From contig NC_052618.1 of assembly GCF_016545825.1 (NCBI RefSeq), positions 1,676,461 through 1,740,460 on the forward strand: 64,000 bases of DNA, given 5' to 3'. The notes beneath the pieces are model-generated. The model saw only the letters and a list, made by a program, of their open reading frames with translations, did no database searches and was not told where the DNA came from. The position numbers and the translations under genes are program-made. This stretch comes from Eucalyptus grandis (lineage: Eukaryota > Streptophyta > Magnoliopsida > Myrtales > Myrtaceae). Positions 48,020 to 61,457 of this stretch are shown here, in pieces. Positions within the stretch are counted from its first letter, which is position 1; every line of letters starts with the position of its first letter.

Positions 48020-51000
48020 ATAGGCTTCATAGATTGAGTTCAAAATAGGAACAATTCTAGCTATAATACCAAGCTAGAATGTGAGAAAATTTCAAATTGT
48101 GTCTTGCTTTATTAAATAATGCATTGCATTAAATGGGTACACTTCCTTAGTGTTCTCCATTTGCTTGACACGGTTTTATAATGTTCTTTGTCTTGTGCAT
48201 TGGGATCTCCATATCTTCAAATGCTAGAAGCTAAATAGATATGCATTTTTCAATAATCAAGAAATACTTGATCAAATATACCCCATAGATACACAAATGA
48301 AAGGAAAATTTTGAATATAGCACGGAATGATTTTGAGGTATAGTGGTAAGATGAGTAAAGGATTAAACATAACAAGTACCAAAGTAAATGGTTGCGCAAT
48401 GGCAAGATTGTTAAAAAGAAAAGTAACTGGATGATTGTGTTCTCTTCGAATGTCTATTGCATTTTTTTTTATTTACATATAATTTCAATGTTGAATAACT
48501 GAACACCCGAAACATTTCAAATGACATAAATATCCTTACGTATAAAAGCACCGTCAATTATGTGCCCTTAATTCGTTCTCAAGGAAATAAGTAGGTTTGG
48601 ATATTTTAAAATGAAGTAACAGTCCAGCATTTCCTCAAGGGGCTTTGGAGACTCAAAACCCTTTGGAATGTTAAACTAAACGCACCCTTAGTGAATGGTT
48701 TGGATGTCGCCAAATAATCTAGACGAGGCTTTTTTGAACTCTTGGAGAACATTGCAGTCAGTTTTCTCAATATGTCTCCAACATAACACCCACTTTGTCA
48801 ATAATTTCTCTGTAAATAGATCTTGTAAACATTGTAGAGACAACAATTTTTCGTGTATATGGATTGGATGGGAATTGTCATAGCACTTTTGTCTATGTTG
48901 TGTGTAGGGCATGTCTTGCTTTATCATGAGTTAGGGTGCATTTGATTTAAATTATAGAGAAAACTTTTGGGAAAATGTAAAGGTCTTTAGCCTAAAAGGG
49001 TTTGGTGAAATGCATAAGATTACCTAGGCTGCAAAGATCTAGTGTGTGAACTAGCTCAGCTGATGGATTCGCTTGTTGGCCTACATTGGACTGACTTGCC
49101 ATGCCTAAAGTTTAAACTCTGGTCAATGTCGATTGCACCACCAATTTTTTGGTCACTTGAACATTTTTTTTTTTTGGGGGTCGATCACTTGAACTTGACT
49201 CTTTGTAGAAGCTTTACGGCCCATTCTTTGACTTTATTGATTTTTCCCTCGCAAGCACTGACTTATGCTGTTTGTTTGCTCCCTCGCCTGAATTCCAATT
49301 CAGCCAAATGAGGTGAATTGCTCATACATGTTATTGATGAGGTTGAACTCGCCAAAAATGTTGCCCTTGTGAAGCTTGTGAGCCTTGTTCACAACTTCCC
49401 AGGGCGATTTGGCATCTGGTGTGGTCATGCAAGTCCTCCATCTCGTCAGCTAATACTTCAATAGTGGCAGCTCATATGCATATGAGTGGAGGGAACGAGC
49501 TTCGCCTTCTCGCTGAAAGCAACCGAGACACGTCTTGTCAAAATCTTATTCTTGTGAAGTAAATTACATTGCCTTCTTCAACGTAAATTCCTGTTACAAT
49601 CAATAATGAGTATGTGCAATTTTAAAAAAGAATCATTCGTCCAAATTGTAAAGGTAGAATCAACTAGTTAAAAGGGAACGAGAAGCAAATAGATGTCGAT
49701 GTCCAAACCATGAACTGTTCATGGTTTTGTGACTTGTCCCTTATGGAAATCCACGTGCAATTAAAATGAAAAAGTTCTCGCAATATGAACAGCCCTTGAG
49801 ATGTAAAGATGAGGACAACGGCAAGATAATGCTGAAATGATATATCGAGCACATAAAACTATTGTTCTTTGGCAAAAATGAAAGATAAGAAAGGATAATT
49901 TAGTCGAGCCACCTACCCATAACCATAAGAAGAAAAAGTAATGATAATGGAAAGGAAGAAGAGGATGAATCACTAACCATGATGGGTGCATAAGCCACGT
50001 AGCCGATAAGCGTTGATGTGATCCCAGGTTTCAGATCTTCTTGTCTTGCCACATTCCATGTCAGTAGCATCAATGGTATACCTTGTCGATCATCGAGCCA
50101 CCATTTTCTCTCTTTTGGGGCCCTTCTTCCCTCTCTTGGACTCATGCGCTCGAGCTGGTCTTGGATAAGCTTTGAAGAAAGAGAGGAGGAAACAATATCA
50201 AAAAGTCGTAAATCAATTATAATTATGTCAATTTAGTTATAAAATTTTTTTTTTATCAATTCAGTGTAAACCTCTCACAAATGTCAATTCAGTTCACTGG
50301 TTAATTTTGACCGGTGGGCACTACATGGATGCCAATTGCTTGCCGACTGCTTGATCAATGCCGACTTTAGGCTGCTTCTGCTTGGCCAGAACCGCCTCCT
50401 GGGACTGCTTCTTCTTCCTCGCGAAAATCGAACCGCGGGCAAAGAAGGCCCACTTGGAGCTTCACCTGCAAGCCATCCGAGAAAAAGAAAACAACGGCGA
50501 AGGCGAGCAACGACGGTAGTAGCACGCCCCGTTTCGATTTCGAACTACATAGGAGGACCAAGGCAAAGGAGCCGACCTGGTTTGGGCGCTGAAGAGGAGG
50601 TGGAGGCTTGTCGAGGAGAGGCGCGCTGTTCGCCACATTCTAGCGGGATAGAATCGCAATCGACGCCGGAGAAGTGGAAGATGAAAGACTGTGAAACATT
50701 TTTCGTTCTATTTTTTTTCTTCTTTTTCTCCTTTTGCTGGGAAAAAGAAAAGGTGTTTTTCAGCTCCGGTTTTTCGTACCAGCTTTGCTAGAATAATAAC
50801 CGGTTATTGTGGTTATAAATTCTTGAGATTGAGTGGAGTCCATAATAATTTATAGTTATTTATAGTTAATTCTTTATTATTCAGAATATGTTCTTATTCT
50901 TATACAGTAAATAAAAAATTGTCATTCAATCATTTATTTTCTTTCATAAAAAGATGATATCGAAAAAGTCATCCATAAAATGACGGAGCGATGGTAAAAA

Positions 51001-52330
51001 TAGGTCACAATACTTTTTGCAGAAAGTCAACGAACTTTCTGACCAATTTCGAATTTTGACTTTGTCTTTTTTTTTTTTTTCGAGATTTGTCTAATTATTT
51101 ATTACAAGCTCAAGTTAAGGGATAAAACGATAAGAAACAAATCGAAATCGGTTGACATTTGAAAAACAAATCAAAGTGGTTATATCCACACGATAAGTAA
51201 CAAATCTTCATTCATGAAATTTGGTGGATCAATGAGGTGATTTTTTTTTCTCTTTTGATTCACTATTCTTAATTATATTTTTTCTTTATTCATTTGTTTG
51301 ACACTGGTCCTAATTTTAGATCATCTAAGAGATCTTTTAAAGCAATTTGATTTGAGCAAAAGGACTAAGAAGCCAACTCACATAGTTATTTTGTTATTTG
51401 TTGCAAAGCCAATGTTTTCAGTGTTTTTTTTTTCATCTTTTAAATTTAATAGATCTATATAATAACATTGATGATTTCTTATACTTGTAATTATTTGTAT
51501 TTCAATATCTAAGAGACCTTTTCTTTCTTTGTGTTCAAGAAAATTGATTCTATCAGCCCTTTTGTGATTTTTGTCTCTCAATTCGAACTTGCAATAAGGA
51601 AACACAAAAATTAAAAACAAGAAAAAGAACATAGGATTAAAAAATGATATAGTTGAAGAAGTTTTCGGTTTCCCAAAAAAGGTGCCGTGGTTGAAGTTTG
51701 ACCATCACTTCGTCATTTCACATATCATGCTAGTAGGTCCATTTCCACATGGTTATAGCCTAATGTGCAATGTGATTACTTCATGAATTTTATCCTAATA
51801 TATAATACGATCTATAAATTTTTAATTTGTTCATCGTAATTAATGAACAATTAATACATATTCAATTTGATCCCTCAATAACATGAAAATGTTCGATAAT
51901 ATGAAGGTATTTAAAGTCGTCCTTCTATAAATTCAAATTTATTGATAATATTTGGAAACCATATTGAACAATCTAAAATTCTAGGCAACATTGTCAGCTT
52001 ATGGATAGAATAAATCATTTGTGTCATTATCCCTTACAAGAAAGATAGCTTTTTTTTTTTCGTTGGTAATTGACAACTTGAAATATTTTTTTTTTTTTTT
52101 AAATCTATGATTTTTGTATTGAGCTAACCAACAAAATTTGAATTTACTTTCATAACCTTTCATCGATATTTCACAATCTAAATGCTCGATTACCCTCGAC
52201 AACAAAATATCATCTAATTATGCATCCCGTTCTCACTTTAGTTAATTTTTAATTTAAAATTTCAAAAACCCTATCCTTTTTTATCAGGTAGCCTCATATA
52301 TATATATATGAAACAACCCATGAAGAATCA
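48020..52330. other. Long intergenic stretch, weak signals only
   Basis: Mostly AT-rich. A fragment similar to the Tourist-like terminal region lies near 48640-48695. A minus-strand frame at 49900-50145 reads KERKWWLDDRQGIPLMLLTW then NVARQEDLKPGITSTLIGYV, which looks like real protein but is unidentified and ends in a low-complexity tail. A GC-rich patch at 50350-50660 gives open frames on both strands with no family match. AT microsatellite near 52298. No intact gene. Confidence 0.4.
52298..52312. promoter_or_regulatory. AT tract, possible TATA region of the 53 kb gene
   Basis: CATATATATATATATGAAAC lies ~900 bases before the likely start codon at 53216, followed by sequence that could be a spliced leader (exon-like text with GT near 52370). 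The start of transcription is not determined. Confidence 0.25.
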
Positions 52331-53215
52331 AATAGCTTGAGAATTTCTGTGAACCGGAGCGCGCTTGCAGGTGAGCCTTGTCCATGGCAATCAACTACAT
52401 TCGCGCGTGAGAAGCAAGCGCCCGTACGCTCTCTCCTCTCGCTGCACCAGTGCTCCTTCCATCTTTTTGATCGCCTGAAAATCTGTTTGCTGTATTACTA
52501 TCGGCATTTTGAGTTTTTATAGTGTTCTGGTGAGGGTTTTGTGTTTAGCGTGGTGAGAGTTGAAGAAAAGAACGTGCGTCTCTGGGGTGTTTTTTATTGT
52601 TTAGCGAGCAAAATTGTGCCTTTTGATGGAGTTTTTGTTTGTCACGGAGAAGAGGAAAACGATCAAGCTTTAATTTTTTTATTTTTATTTTCCCTCGTTA
52701 GAGAAATCTGCATTTTTCTGTTTGACTCTCTCGTTTTTACGAATATGTATTCTTCTGGGTCTTGTCAAAGGGCGCTACTTAAGTATACGGAGGAAATGTG
52801 TTGATTTTCAATGCATTTTTTACACGTGCCAGCACGAGAGAGACAGTAGTGCCTTGGAAAGCACAAACATCCCTCAACTCACGACCGAGTGTTTAACGAC
52901 TGTTCCAAGGCACTCACTGACAAAACCCTTCTTGTATAATTTATACTGGTGGATAGCTTGTTGGATATTTTCTGCTTTTCATTTTACCTATGAAGATGGA
53001 TATAGGAAACTCATGCTGAAGCACTAAGTTCGCAACTAGTTCTCATCTTATCTGTCATCATTCTCTTTCCTTATCCATTGTTTTTGGTAGTTCGCAACTG
53101 GGTAGCCTTGTTAAATTTCTTTGCAAATTTACTCTTCTTTTTTATGCTCACATTAGATCAAGGAAGGGGACCCCTGCACAAAGCATAGGAGGCAACGATG
53201 GCTTTATCAAGTGTA

Positions 53216-56200
53216 TGCCCAACTGAGGATGCTGTCAGGGAATTTCTGGAATACTTGGTTGATCCTGTGATTCCAGCTACATCTTCTGTACGAGACTCTC
53301 CATCACCTTCTCAGCAACAATGGGTCGCAAAGCAGGTCGTTTTGGGGAAGATATCTTCTTGACAATTACTATTTTTTTGGCTTTGTTGTGATTTCCATTG
53401 CATTAATTAAATTCTTCTTATCTACCTAGCTGCATGATCATCTTTTATATGCACCTCTATTTTGAATGCTAGTTGTTGGAAGTAGTTAGGGGTGACCGGC
53501 CCCGATCAATCCAATTCGGTTGTCGGGCAATTCAACAAAACTAATTACACAAGTTTCAACGTGCAAAATATTCAAACTTCACTAGTATGAATGTCAATCA
53601 CACTTCGTGTGTTTTACACTTTACCTTAACCATGAAGGCCATGAACAATTCGGCTAAGAGTTATGCTTGGCTTAGGTTGTATAGACAATCTCTCTTCTGC
53701 TCTTTAAATGTTTAGTCGATGTGGGACTCTTGGAGGCTTGAAGTGTCTTGTGGGTCTCTTGGAGCCTTAGTTTCACATCGAGTAGAAGATGAAACTAACA
53801 AGTAGATTTTCTCTATAAATAAAAGAGTAACAAAAAGAATTTTAATGGTCTCTTGGCCACATAAGAGATTCCTATCTCAACTGCAATTTCGGTTGCAATA
53901 AGTTATGATGTTTACATATTTTATATATTATATATATAAATTAGATCATAAAAAAATTGGTTCGGTCCGGTTTGGTTCAGTTCCCACCTTGGAACTGGGA
54001 ATCGGACCGTTCTCGGTTTGGGCGGTTCCGTTGCACACCCCTAGAAGTAGTACAGGAATTCAAAGTCGAAGAAAAAAAATCTGGAGATTTGTACTCATTC
54101 GCATCGTGTGAATCTTTGGCTAGACAGAAATTGAAGAGAAGGAATTCCTGTTGCTTTTTGACAAGCTTTAATGCTCTAGGGTTTTGCTATTTTCTGGCTT
54201 CTGTTTCTGCATCACCTTTTCTATGCTTTGTTTTTCTTGGATAGTTTAACCGTTTAGGTCGGAGCAATGGACGATTATTTATCAAACAATTTTTTTTTTT
54301 TTTTTGCAGGTGCATGGAGTTGTCATATTGTACAACTACTACCATCGGAAACAACACAGACAACTAGAATTTCTGGGTTTTGAGTCATTCTGCAAATTAA
54401 TTGCGGTTTTGAAACCTCCTTTACTGGCATACATGAAATGCTTGCAAAGAAATGATGATGCTGAATTAGTTGACCCTGAAAAGCAGCTTTCCTTGACGGA
54501 GAAGACTATCATGAATGCATGTGATCTGTGTATGAGGTTGAGTGCGTCAAAGGATATTCCAGATATAGAAGGATGGTCAATTTCTGAAGTTGCTGTTTTC
54601 TTGGTTGACTCTAGGAAAGAGAATTGCTTGTTGCTATTCAGCAAGGATAGCAACGGGGTTTGGTCATTGTTTGAAAAGGATGTGGATATCTCCAATCAGA
54701 GTTCAGAAGCCATGCCGGATTTGAAACAGTGTAAAAAGAAAAGGATCACCAAAAAGCCCTTGAGAGATGATCCGAGCATTAATGAAGATGCTATGCAGCA
54801 GCTTGCATTTTCATCAGTCAAGGAAGCCACAGGTATGAATTAGGTTTCGGTATTATACATGGATAAAACTGCAAATTTTTGGTTTAGTTAAAATTGGCAA
54901 TTGTATATTCTTAGCCAATATCTAATCTTGTCCACTCTCCTGCCTTTAATTCATACAACAAAGATGATGGAAATTTGAGGATTTATAGGACATTGTGGAT
55001 TTTGATGCTACAGAAATCTGCAAAGGGCTTTTGCTGGGAAATAAGGATAGGTATTTCTTGATGAAGAATTTGCATTATTCAAGTTCAAGCCTAGTTGGAA
55101 TTACCAAGTTAGCAATTTCACATGATGATAGAGCTAAACCATGATGGCTGGAGTTACTTCCACGGAAGATGAAAGCATAGTCACTAGCCATTTGCCTTCA
55201 TGTGGAAATAGTCACGGGAAGAATTTACCTTGACCTTGGAATTTGACAGGTGTAATAATCAAGGTCCATTCATGGGCAAGAGATTGCAAAACAAAATAAA
55301 AACCACAGCGTCATGCTCAGATCTCCACAACTTTCCCAAAGGAGAGTTTGGAAAGCTCTAGTTCAGATCATTAAAATTTTTTGGTGGACTTCGCTAGATA
55401 AAAAGAATTTGCTCAAAATTATAAGCAATACCTGTGTCATTTTATTTATTGTGAAAGTTGTGGTAGGTGATAAAAAAGATTATGTCCAATTAATTAATTG
55501 GATGGAGCAATACACATTAATTAGTGGAGATTAGTGAAGCTGAAGGTTCGGAAACCCATCTTATCAAAAAAGAGAGGTGTGCATGACATTTGTGCGAGGC
55601 TATTAGTCTGCACATAAAAATAGTTTGTGTAAATATTTCTCCTTTTAACAATGCAGTCATAAGGAGGCCAGACCTGGCTGTATATTGCTAATGAGATTTT
55701 GACTCGTGATAAGAATGTAAAGAGGGAAGAGGTTAAAATGGACATGGACAGAGTGCACAATCAAGTGTTATGGGGTTTTGGCTTTAAGTTCTAGAAGCTT
55801 GAATAGGATCCTCTGCAGTCTAATGCGGTTGCCTTTTTGTTTCTACATTTTTGAAGAGACGTAATATAGATCTTGGACATGAAGATACTTAGCAGCAGCT
55901 TGTAAATGGGATTATCTGATTCTTATCCTATAAGGATGGGTTTGAGAGTCAGGTTTTAAGTGAATTTGAAGTGCTTATCTAGTACTTACATTTTGTTGCC
56001 AACTTGAGTCTATCCTGATTTTGTGGTTCTTATGGAGTTGGAAGATGAGGTTATCGGCAACTTTGGCACTATCTAATGCTTTTAGGGTGGTAAGAAGATG
56101 AAAGACTGCAATACATCTACTTGCTGACGACAGAGTTGTTTTTTGTGGAAGGTTAGTGTGTTAAACGTTGAGATATGGTACTCTCTGCTGAAACAGTCTA

Positions 56201-59200
56201 AGCAGTAGGGTAAGTTTTGGAGAACGTGAGATATTCAGCTTCGAAGGACCCATGATAAAATGTAGGAAATGTGATTGGTCTTAGAACCTGTGAGTATCAG
56301 ACCCCTTCGGTAAGTGGGTGTCCTTTGTGGATGACCTTCAAAGAGATTGGCATTTGGATATATGACTGAATTTTAAAGAGACCACATTCACAGCACTTAC
56401 ATTACATCCAATTTTTACTGTCCATGGGTCTATTTTTGAGCATACAACGTTAGAGTCCAATTTTACTTTAGCTCTTTCAAGTATTCAAGTATTCTGATTT
56501 GTCTTTTGACTAGAATTGCACATACTATAATTTTAATTCCTTGAAGTCGTCAGTGTTTTAGTACCTACTATCTATTTCTGTTTTGTTTGGCCTGCCAAAA
56601 GGATTGACATTTGAATATGGTTTATCATTGCTGAACAGCCATTAGTCAGGCCCATCTTTCTATACTAGAAAGCCACACTGTATATTCTCTGGGTAAAGAG
56701 AAATCGACATCTCGCTTCTACATAATGCAATGGACCCAACCTACTAGTGAAGATGCTGTTCAGGTCCCTATATATGCCTTTTGGGTCCCTATAAAAGATG
56801 CCATTGACAGGTTGGTGTATGCCAAACTTTGTGTTCGGTGTCATTTGCTAAGCATGTTACTTGGGTACTTTGCTTAGAGCGTCTGTGAAAATATTGCCAA
56901 ACTTTATTCTCCATGCCATTGCTGCGTTATACAGACTTCTTGCTTCTCTTATTATAAGATTCTAAAATATGCCTTTTTGGCTGGTTTTACTGAACGCTCT
57001 ATGCATAGAACGATTGGGTAGATCGCCTATCAATTGGCTCTTCTTTCTTTTTCCTTTTTTATTTATTTATTTTTCTAGTCAGAAAAAGTTATTATGCATC
57101 CATGTAAGTGGCACTGAGGGCTGCCACTGCATTAACAAAATAGTTTTTAAGTAACAGATTCCATAATTATAGGAAATCAAATATAGTAATTAGAACCAAA
57201 ACAAGCATTCACGAGCAAGCTCCATAATATCAACAAATGCTACTATGTTCCCCTCAACACCTTCCTGTGCCTTTCCATCTGAGTAGATTGATAATTGCTG
57301 GAGGATCTCTGCTGGTTCTTCTTTTTTATGAAGAGAGGGAGGGTAGGAGTGATGGGGAGTTATTTTCACCCCCAATAATTGCTGGAGGATCTCAGCCTGG
57401 TTCTTATATGATGTCACCAAGCTTTGAGCTTGTCCTCAGCAGAATTGGCTATTGCCCATTGAACTTCCGCCATAACTGAGAAACCCAATACATACTACGG
57501 GACTGTGGCAATTGGGAGTGAGGGAGGGAGGGAGAGAGAGAGTTTTATTTTCTGCACTTTCTTTGACGAGGAAAATGAGATTATTCTTCTTTAGCTTGCA
57601 GGGACCTTTGATCAGGAAGGTGTCACACAGATGGAACAGATGGACAATAACCCCAGTCGTTGAATATTTCCATGTGCTACCCTATGCTGGGATTTTGTCG
57701 GACTGGTTTTCCAGGTATGTCATTATTAGATGATCTTCAAATGAGTAACGTTTTCATAATTTTGTCATCAAACGCTTAACAACCAACCACCCCCCCCCCC
57801 CCCCCGCATGGGCATGGGCATGGGGAATCACCAAAAAAAAAAAAAAAAATGCTCACTCATCAGAGTTCTTCTATGTACCAACAAGGGACCTACCCTGTAT
57901 GAAAAATTACAGAGAAGAGTCTACAGTGTCCAATCTCAAAGTTCTTTCCTAACCGTAGAGCCTGAGCCTCATCAGTGTTCCATAGTTGCCTCACTTCAGG
58001 CAATGAGTTAAGACGTGCTTAATTAACTCCAATGGCACTTTCACCCTGAAAATATCTATTTACAAGCTGAAGACCTCTCCTTGGATAGTTGTCGGTTGTT
58101 AGAAGACTCTCGTAAATAGCCTTGCATGTGAAGAAGGCAGCTTTTGGAGTAATCTTGGCTCTTCGGATCGGCTTCCAAGTCTCTTGGGGCAACTTTTGTG
58201 TAAATGCATGGTAGTACAATTTAGAGAGGTCATATTCGAGATCATGACCCTCTGGCTTGAATTCCCACTCACCCACACAGGCTAAAACTTCAATCTCAAA
58301 GGAGCGATTAAAGATATTCTAGCTCCCAATCTCAAGCCATTTAAACAAAGGACGCAGTCCACTGGATTCTCCTTGCAATTGTAGAGTAAAAAGCATCAGT
58401 AGGGTCCGGCATCTACTCTCATTCCACAAGGAATTGAGGACCCATTTCCATCCTTGTACTTGATGAAGCTTGATAAGATACATTATTTCCTCCTAAAGCA
58501 TTTGCAAACTTCAATTCCATTGTTACATAGTCTCTATTTTAGGGCCTTTTTTGGGTACTCCTGGTCTATGTTAGTCCACTTCACGAGCCATTAGATTATG
58601 TGTACTAGCCTACAACCGGGAGTACCTAATAACTTTTCTATTTTAGAACTGTAGCGGCTGTTGATTTGATCTAGCTAATTTTCCTTGTTTACAACCGGTT
58701 ATTATGAGCTCATTGAGTCCTCATTATCAAAATTGTCTTTTTTTTCTATCACCACAGGGATGCATCTCCAAATCATCTGGAAAGTTTGAAAGTTGACTCT
58801 GTAACTGCACAAGTAAAGATGGACAAAGATGAGGTCTCCGTTTCAACTGAAGAGAAATATAATAATATTCCTAGTTGCAAACCAAAGACATCTTACACCA
58901 AGAGAAAGCTGAACAACCCGCAAGATGTCACCAGTGAGGTTAGACCTTCACCGTCGCCTTGAGGTTTCTTACCTATTAAAACATTTCCATTTCGGCTATT
59001 TCATTAGATGCCTTTGAGTTTTGTAAGAGTTTTGTGGATGATTCCAATGGCCGTGTCCTTGAAGCTTAAATTTCTGGCTTAGGCTACATTTATCCATGCT
59101 ATAGATTGTGTTTATTTGAAAAGATAAATTCTTTGGATAATTGGATAATGAAAATTCCTGCTCACTAAGAAACAAACTTGCTTATGTCATTGTGAGCCAT

Positions 59201-61457
59201 CAAGCTTGTCGGTTCATTGAAGATAAGAACAACCCCTTAGACTGGTAGTCAATGAAAAATCCTAACCTCAATGAAAAGTTACCCACCTGTAAAAGCATAA
59301 GTGTGAATGCACTGAGCATCACTACTAATGCAAGTATAGATTGGTTAATTACCAACATAGATTGGTGAATCACTATATTGCAAGTACAAAAGTGGGAGGC
59401 TTGTTACTCTGCTAGGAATGTAATCGACCTTCTACAGAAGTTCCTGATGATTTGTTTTCTTTGCCAGATGAAAAGTTATTAATAATTGATAGAATATTAG
59501 TTATTGAAATGCATAGATGGTTTCAAGCATGCTATAGTATTTATCTAAAATTTTGGTGGCTTGTACTTAGGGTTAGCACAATAAATAGAAACTACTCTGT
59601 TGAAATAGTTATTAATTGATGTCAAATGTTGCAAATATCTATGGAAAAATTACTAGAGCACCTTGACATTTACCAACCTCGACTTTCATGTGATAGTACT
59701 TCAAAAAAATTACTAAACTGATGTTAGATGCTAAAAAATATGAAATATTACTAGAAAGTTACTTACTGATGATAGATTCTGTGATTACTTAGCACTTATG
59801 TGGAGATTTATTAAGCCATTAAAAGAGTACTTTGGATGATAGCTACCTATACAATTGGGAAGTAACTAAAGCTATAGGACATTGTGCACCTCAGATATTA
59901 TGGGCTTCTACCATCAGTAGCCACAGGAAATTTACTCGTTGATTGAAGTAAGAAAATGTTGATAGAATTTCCAATATTAGACGGGCCAACTGTTCTCATG
60001 CCCCTTTATATTCATTATGTGGGCCAACTTTACTTATTATTCATTGTAACTATTGTCTCTAGATGAATAATGTAAAACTGTCTTGTGTTTCCCTATATTC
60101 TAGATAGTCTTGGTTGAATAATCTTTCATCTTTGGTTTATAATCGTAAGTGTATGTTATATTCACTATTAAAATATAATGTGGTATTTTCCTACTGAATT
60201 TTTGGTTGGCTTTTTGAACAATAGCTTTTCATGATCAAATTTATAGAAATTGTCAGGACAAAACAAACTTCAAATTAATTGGATGGACGATATAAAAGAC
60301 TCGCACCAACGTAGTTATGTAATCTTCCTTGATACATAACTTAATGTTAATTAATCACTCATCTATGAAAAAAGAAGACAATGGGGAATTAAACTGAATT
60401 TGATGACCAATAAGATTTGATGCGCAATATTTTCCAAGAGAATCTTTATGTAATTGTCTAGGTAGGTTTCGTAATTAGATTAACATTATGAGCTATGGCT
60501 TTTATATAAAATAAATGGAAGGAAAGGGAAAAGAATTTATAATTCCTCATGCACCACTTCCTCAAATCTTTTCATGCTATCATTATCCTCATGATCAAGA
60601 TAGCAGAGGCTACAGCTGGGTGGTAGATGGAAGAAGCAGCCACATGGTGGAACAACCCGAAACTTTACATGGCTCAATGACACGTGGTTCTTATCCTCTT
60701 TTATACATGTTTTATTAGATTAGTTTAGGTAACATAATGAGCAAGGACAGATTTTGTAATATCCCGGGTCTCCACTATACACATATTGTCCGTTTTGGAC
60801 ACTAAGTCTTCACGGTTTTGTTCCTCTCGGGACAGCCCATACTACCCCAAGAAAACGTGTATGTACACTTAGAGGAAACCCAAGCCTTATAAGTTAGCCC
60901 ATGACTTCCTCCCTAGGCGATGTGGGACAAGAGAGGGACTCCTTCCTAGCACACGTCCGAGGACCGTAGCTCGGGCCGTCACACTCTTCACCTTTTAACA
61001 AAATAGCGTCCTTGCTGTGGCCCCACACGCGGTCGGGAGTCGGCTCTGATACCACTTGTAACATCCCAGGCCCCACTGTGTAATATTGTTCTCTTTGGGT
61101 CACTCGCCCTGGCACGGACGAACCGTCATCCCAGCCACGATTTTTTCTCTCATGGCTTTAAAACGCATTACACAGATTAGAGGGACCCAAGCCTTATAAG
61201 CTAGTCCAACACTCCCTCCCTAGGCAATGTGGGACAAGAGAGAGACTCATTCCTTGCTTGTAACATTCATCTTTTGCTTTATGTACACGGTGGTTAAATG
61301 ATATTGATTCCTAGAGTGTTATGCACAAAATTTGGACCTCAAAGAACTAAAGTTTGAAAATTCATTCAGTGATACTTTGTAGGAGTTGTCATCTGATCAA
61401 GACTTGTTGCTAAACTTGTTGGTTGAAGAGAAGCTTTCTATTGAAGAGATTATCTAG
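53216..61457 (+). CDS. Six-exon plant gene of unknown function
   Basis: I do not recognise this protein's function. Six exons join in frame with GT/AG borders: 53216-53335, 54310-54832, 56639-56810, 57595-57714, 58758-58938 and, less certainly, 61383-61457, giving ~396 residues. The start MPTEDAVREFLEYLVDPVIP is followed by VAKQVHGVVILYNYYHRKQH, QLEFLGFESFCKLIAVLKPP, EGWSISEVAVFLVDSRKENC and NGVWSLFEKDVDIS; later parts are SRFYIMQWTQPTSEDAVQVP, VSHRWNRWTITPVVEYFHVL and a Lys/Ser-rich segment. The last exon ends LLNLLVEEKLSIEEII. There is no signal peptide or membrane segment. An ATG at 53199 (MALSSV) would fit only with a one-base shift, so 53216 is preferred. The Lys-rich KQCKKKRITKKP stretch could serve nuclear import. 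No stop or frameshift is seen although three introns carry transposons, suggesting selection on the frame. Exon 6 joins in phase but is chosen on splice sites alone. Confidence 0.72.
53487..54043. mobile_element. hAT MITE in intron 1
   Basis: Termini are TAGGGGTGACCGG and, complemented, TAGGGGTGTGCAACGG: a hAT-type inverted repeat. GAAGTAGT flanks both sides (53479-53486 and 54044-54051), a perfect 8-base target duplication. The 557 bp body has no transposase. An inner stretch near 53712-53790 (GATGTGGGACTCTTGGAGGC ... TTTCACATCGAGTAGAAG) forms an inverted repeat of its own and may be a nested insertion. It lies in intron 1 of the unknown gene, between its splice sites. Confidence 0.88.
54833..56638. 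other. Intron 2 of the unknown gene, nothing recognised
   Basis: 1.8 kb of AT-rich intron. Frames reach ~79 residues without family similarity. Confidence 0.4.
57789..57850. repeat. Poly-C and poly-A homopolymers
   Basis: A C17 run near 57790 is followed by GGGCAT repeats and an A17 run near 57833, inside intron 4. Such runs are error-prone in assembly. Confidence 0.8.
57900..58320 (-). mobile_element. LINE remnant (zf-RVT region), antisense in intron 4
   Basis: The minus-strand frame gives ETWKPIRRAKITPKAAFFTC then KAIYESLLTTDNYPRRGLQL, the pattern W-x3-PPK-FF-W ... T-x-NL-RRG of the zinc-binding region at the C-terminus of plant LINE reverse transcriptases. Further down, LPEVRQLWN resembles the HC-x-F-x-W part. 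It has stops and no catalytic reverse transcriptase. It lies opposite to the host gene's direction. Confidence 0.5.
58939..60754. other. Intron 5 left part, no exon seen
   Basis: AT-rich. A segment at ~59955-60115 (TGTTGATAGAATTTCC ... CCTATATTCTAGATAG) has the look of a decayed LTR but no second copy or primer site is visible. Confidence 0.3.
60755..61265 (-). mobile_element. TRIM retrotransposon, two ~200 bp LTRs
   Basis: Two related LTRs flank a ~100 base interior: 60755-60953 and 61057-61265 (minus-strand ends TGTGCTAG/TGTTACAAG and GGGAT(A/G)TTACA). Both contain ACCCAAGCCTTATAAG(T/C)TAG and GCGATGTGGGACAAGAGAG-type words. Just inside the right LTR, read on the minus strand, TGGTATCAGAGC (61043-61054) matches the primer-binding site complementary to initiator methionine tRNA, two bases from the LTR end. 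There is no coding capacity, as expected for a terminal-repeat retrotransposon in miniature. The LTRs differ substantially and I found no clear target duplication, so the insertion is old. It lies in intron 5 of the unknown gene. Confidence 0.85.

Noticed and set aside
49300..49560. Minus-strand coding-like stretch with text such as DAKSPWEVVNKAHKLHKGN
   Set aside because: Reading it needs to pass stops in a short distance and I cannot place it in any family; left as unexplained.
50336..50791. 151-codon frame in a GC-rich patch
   Set aside because: Opposite strand is equally open, the translation is Arg/Ser/Phe-biased and ends in a poly-Phe tail; no family match.
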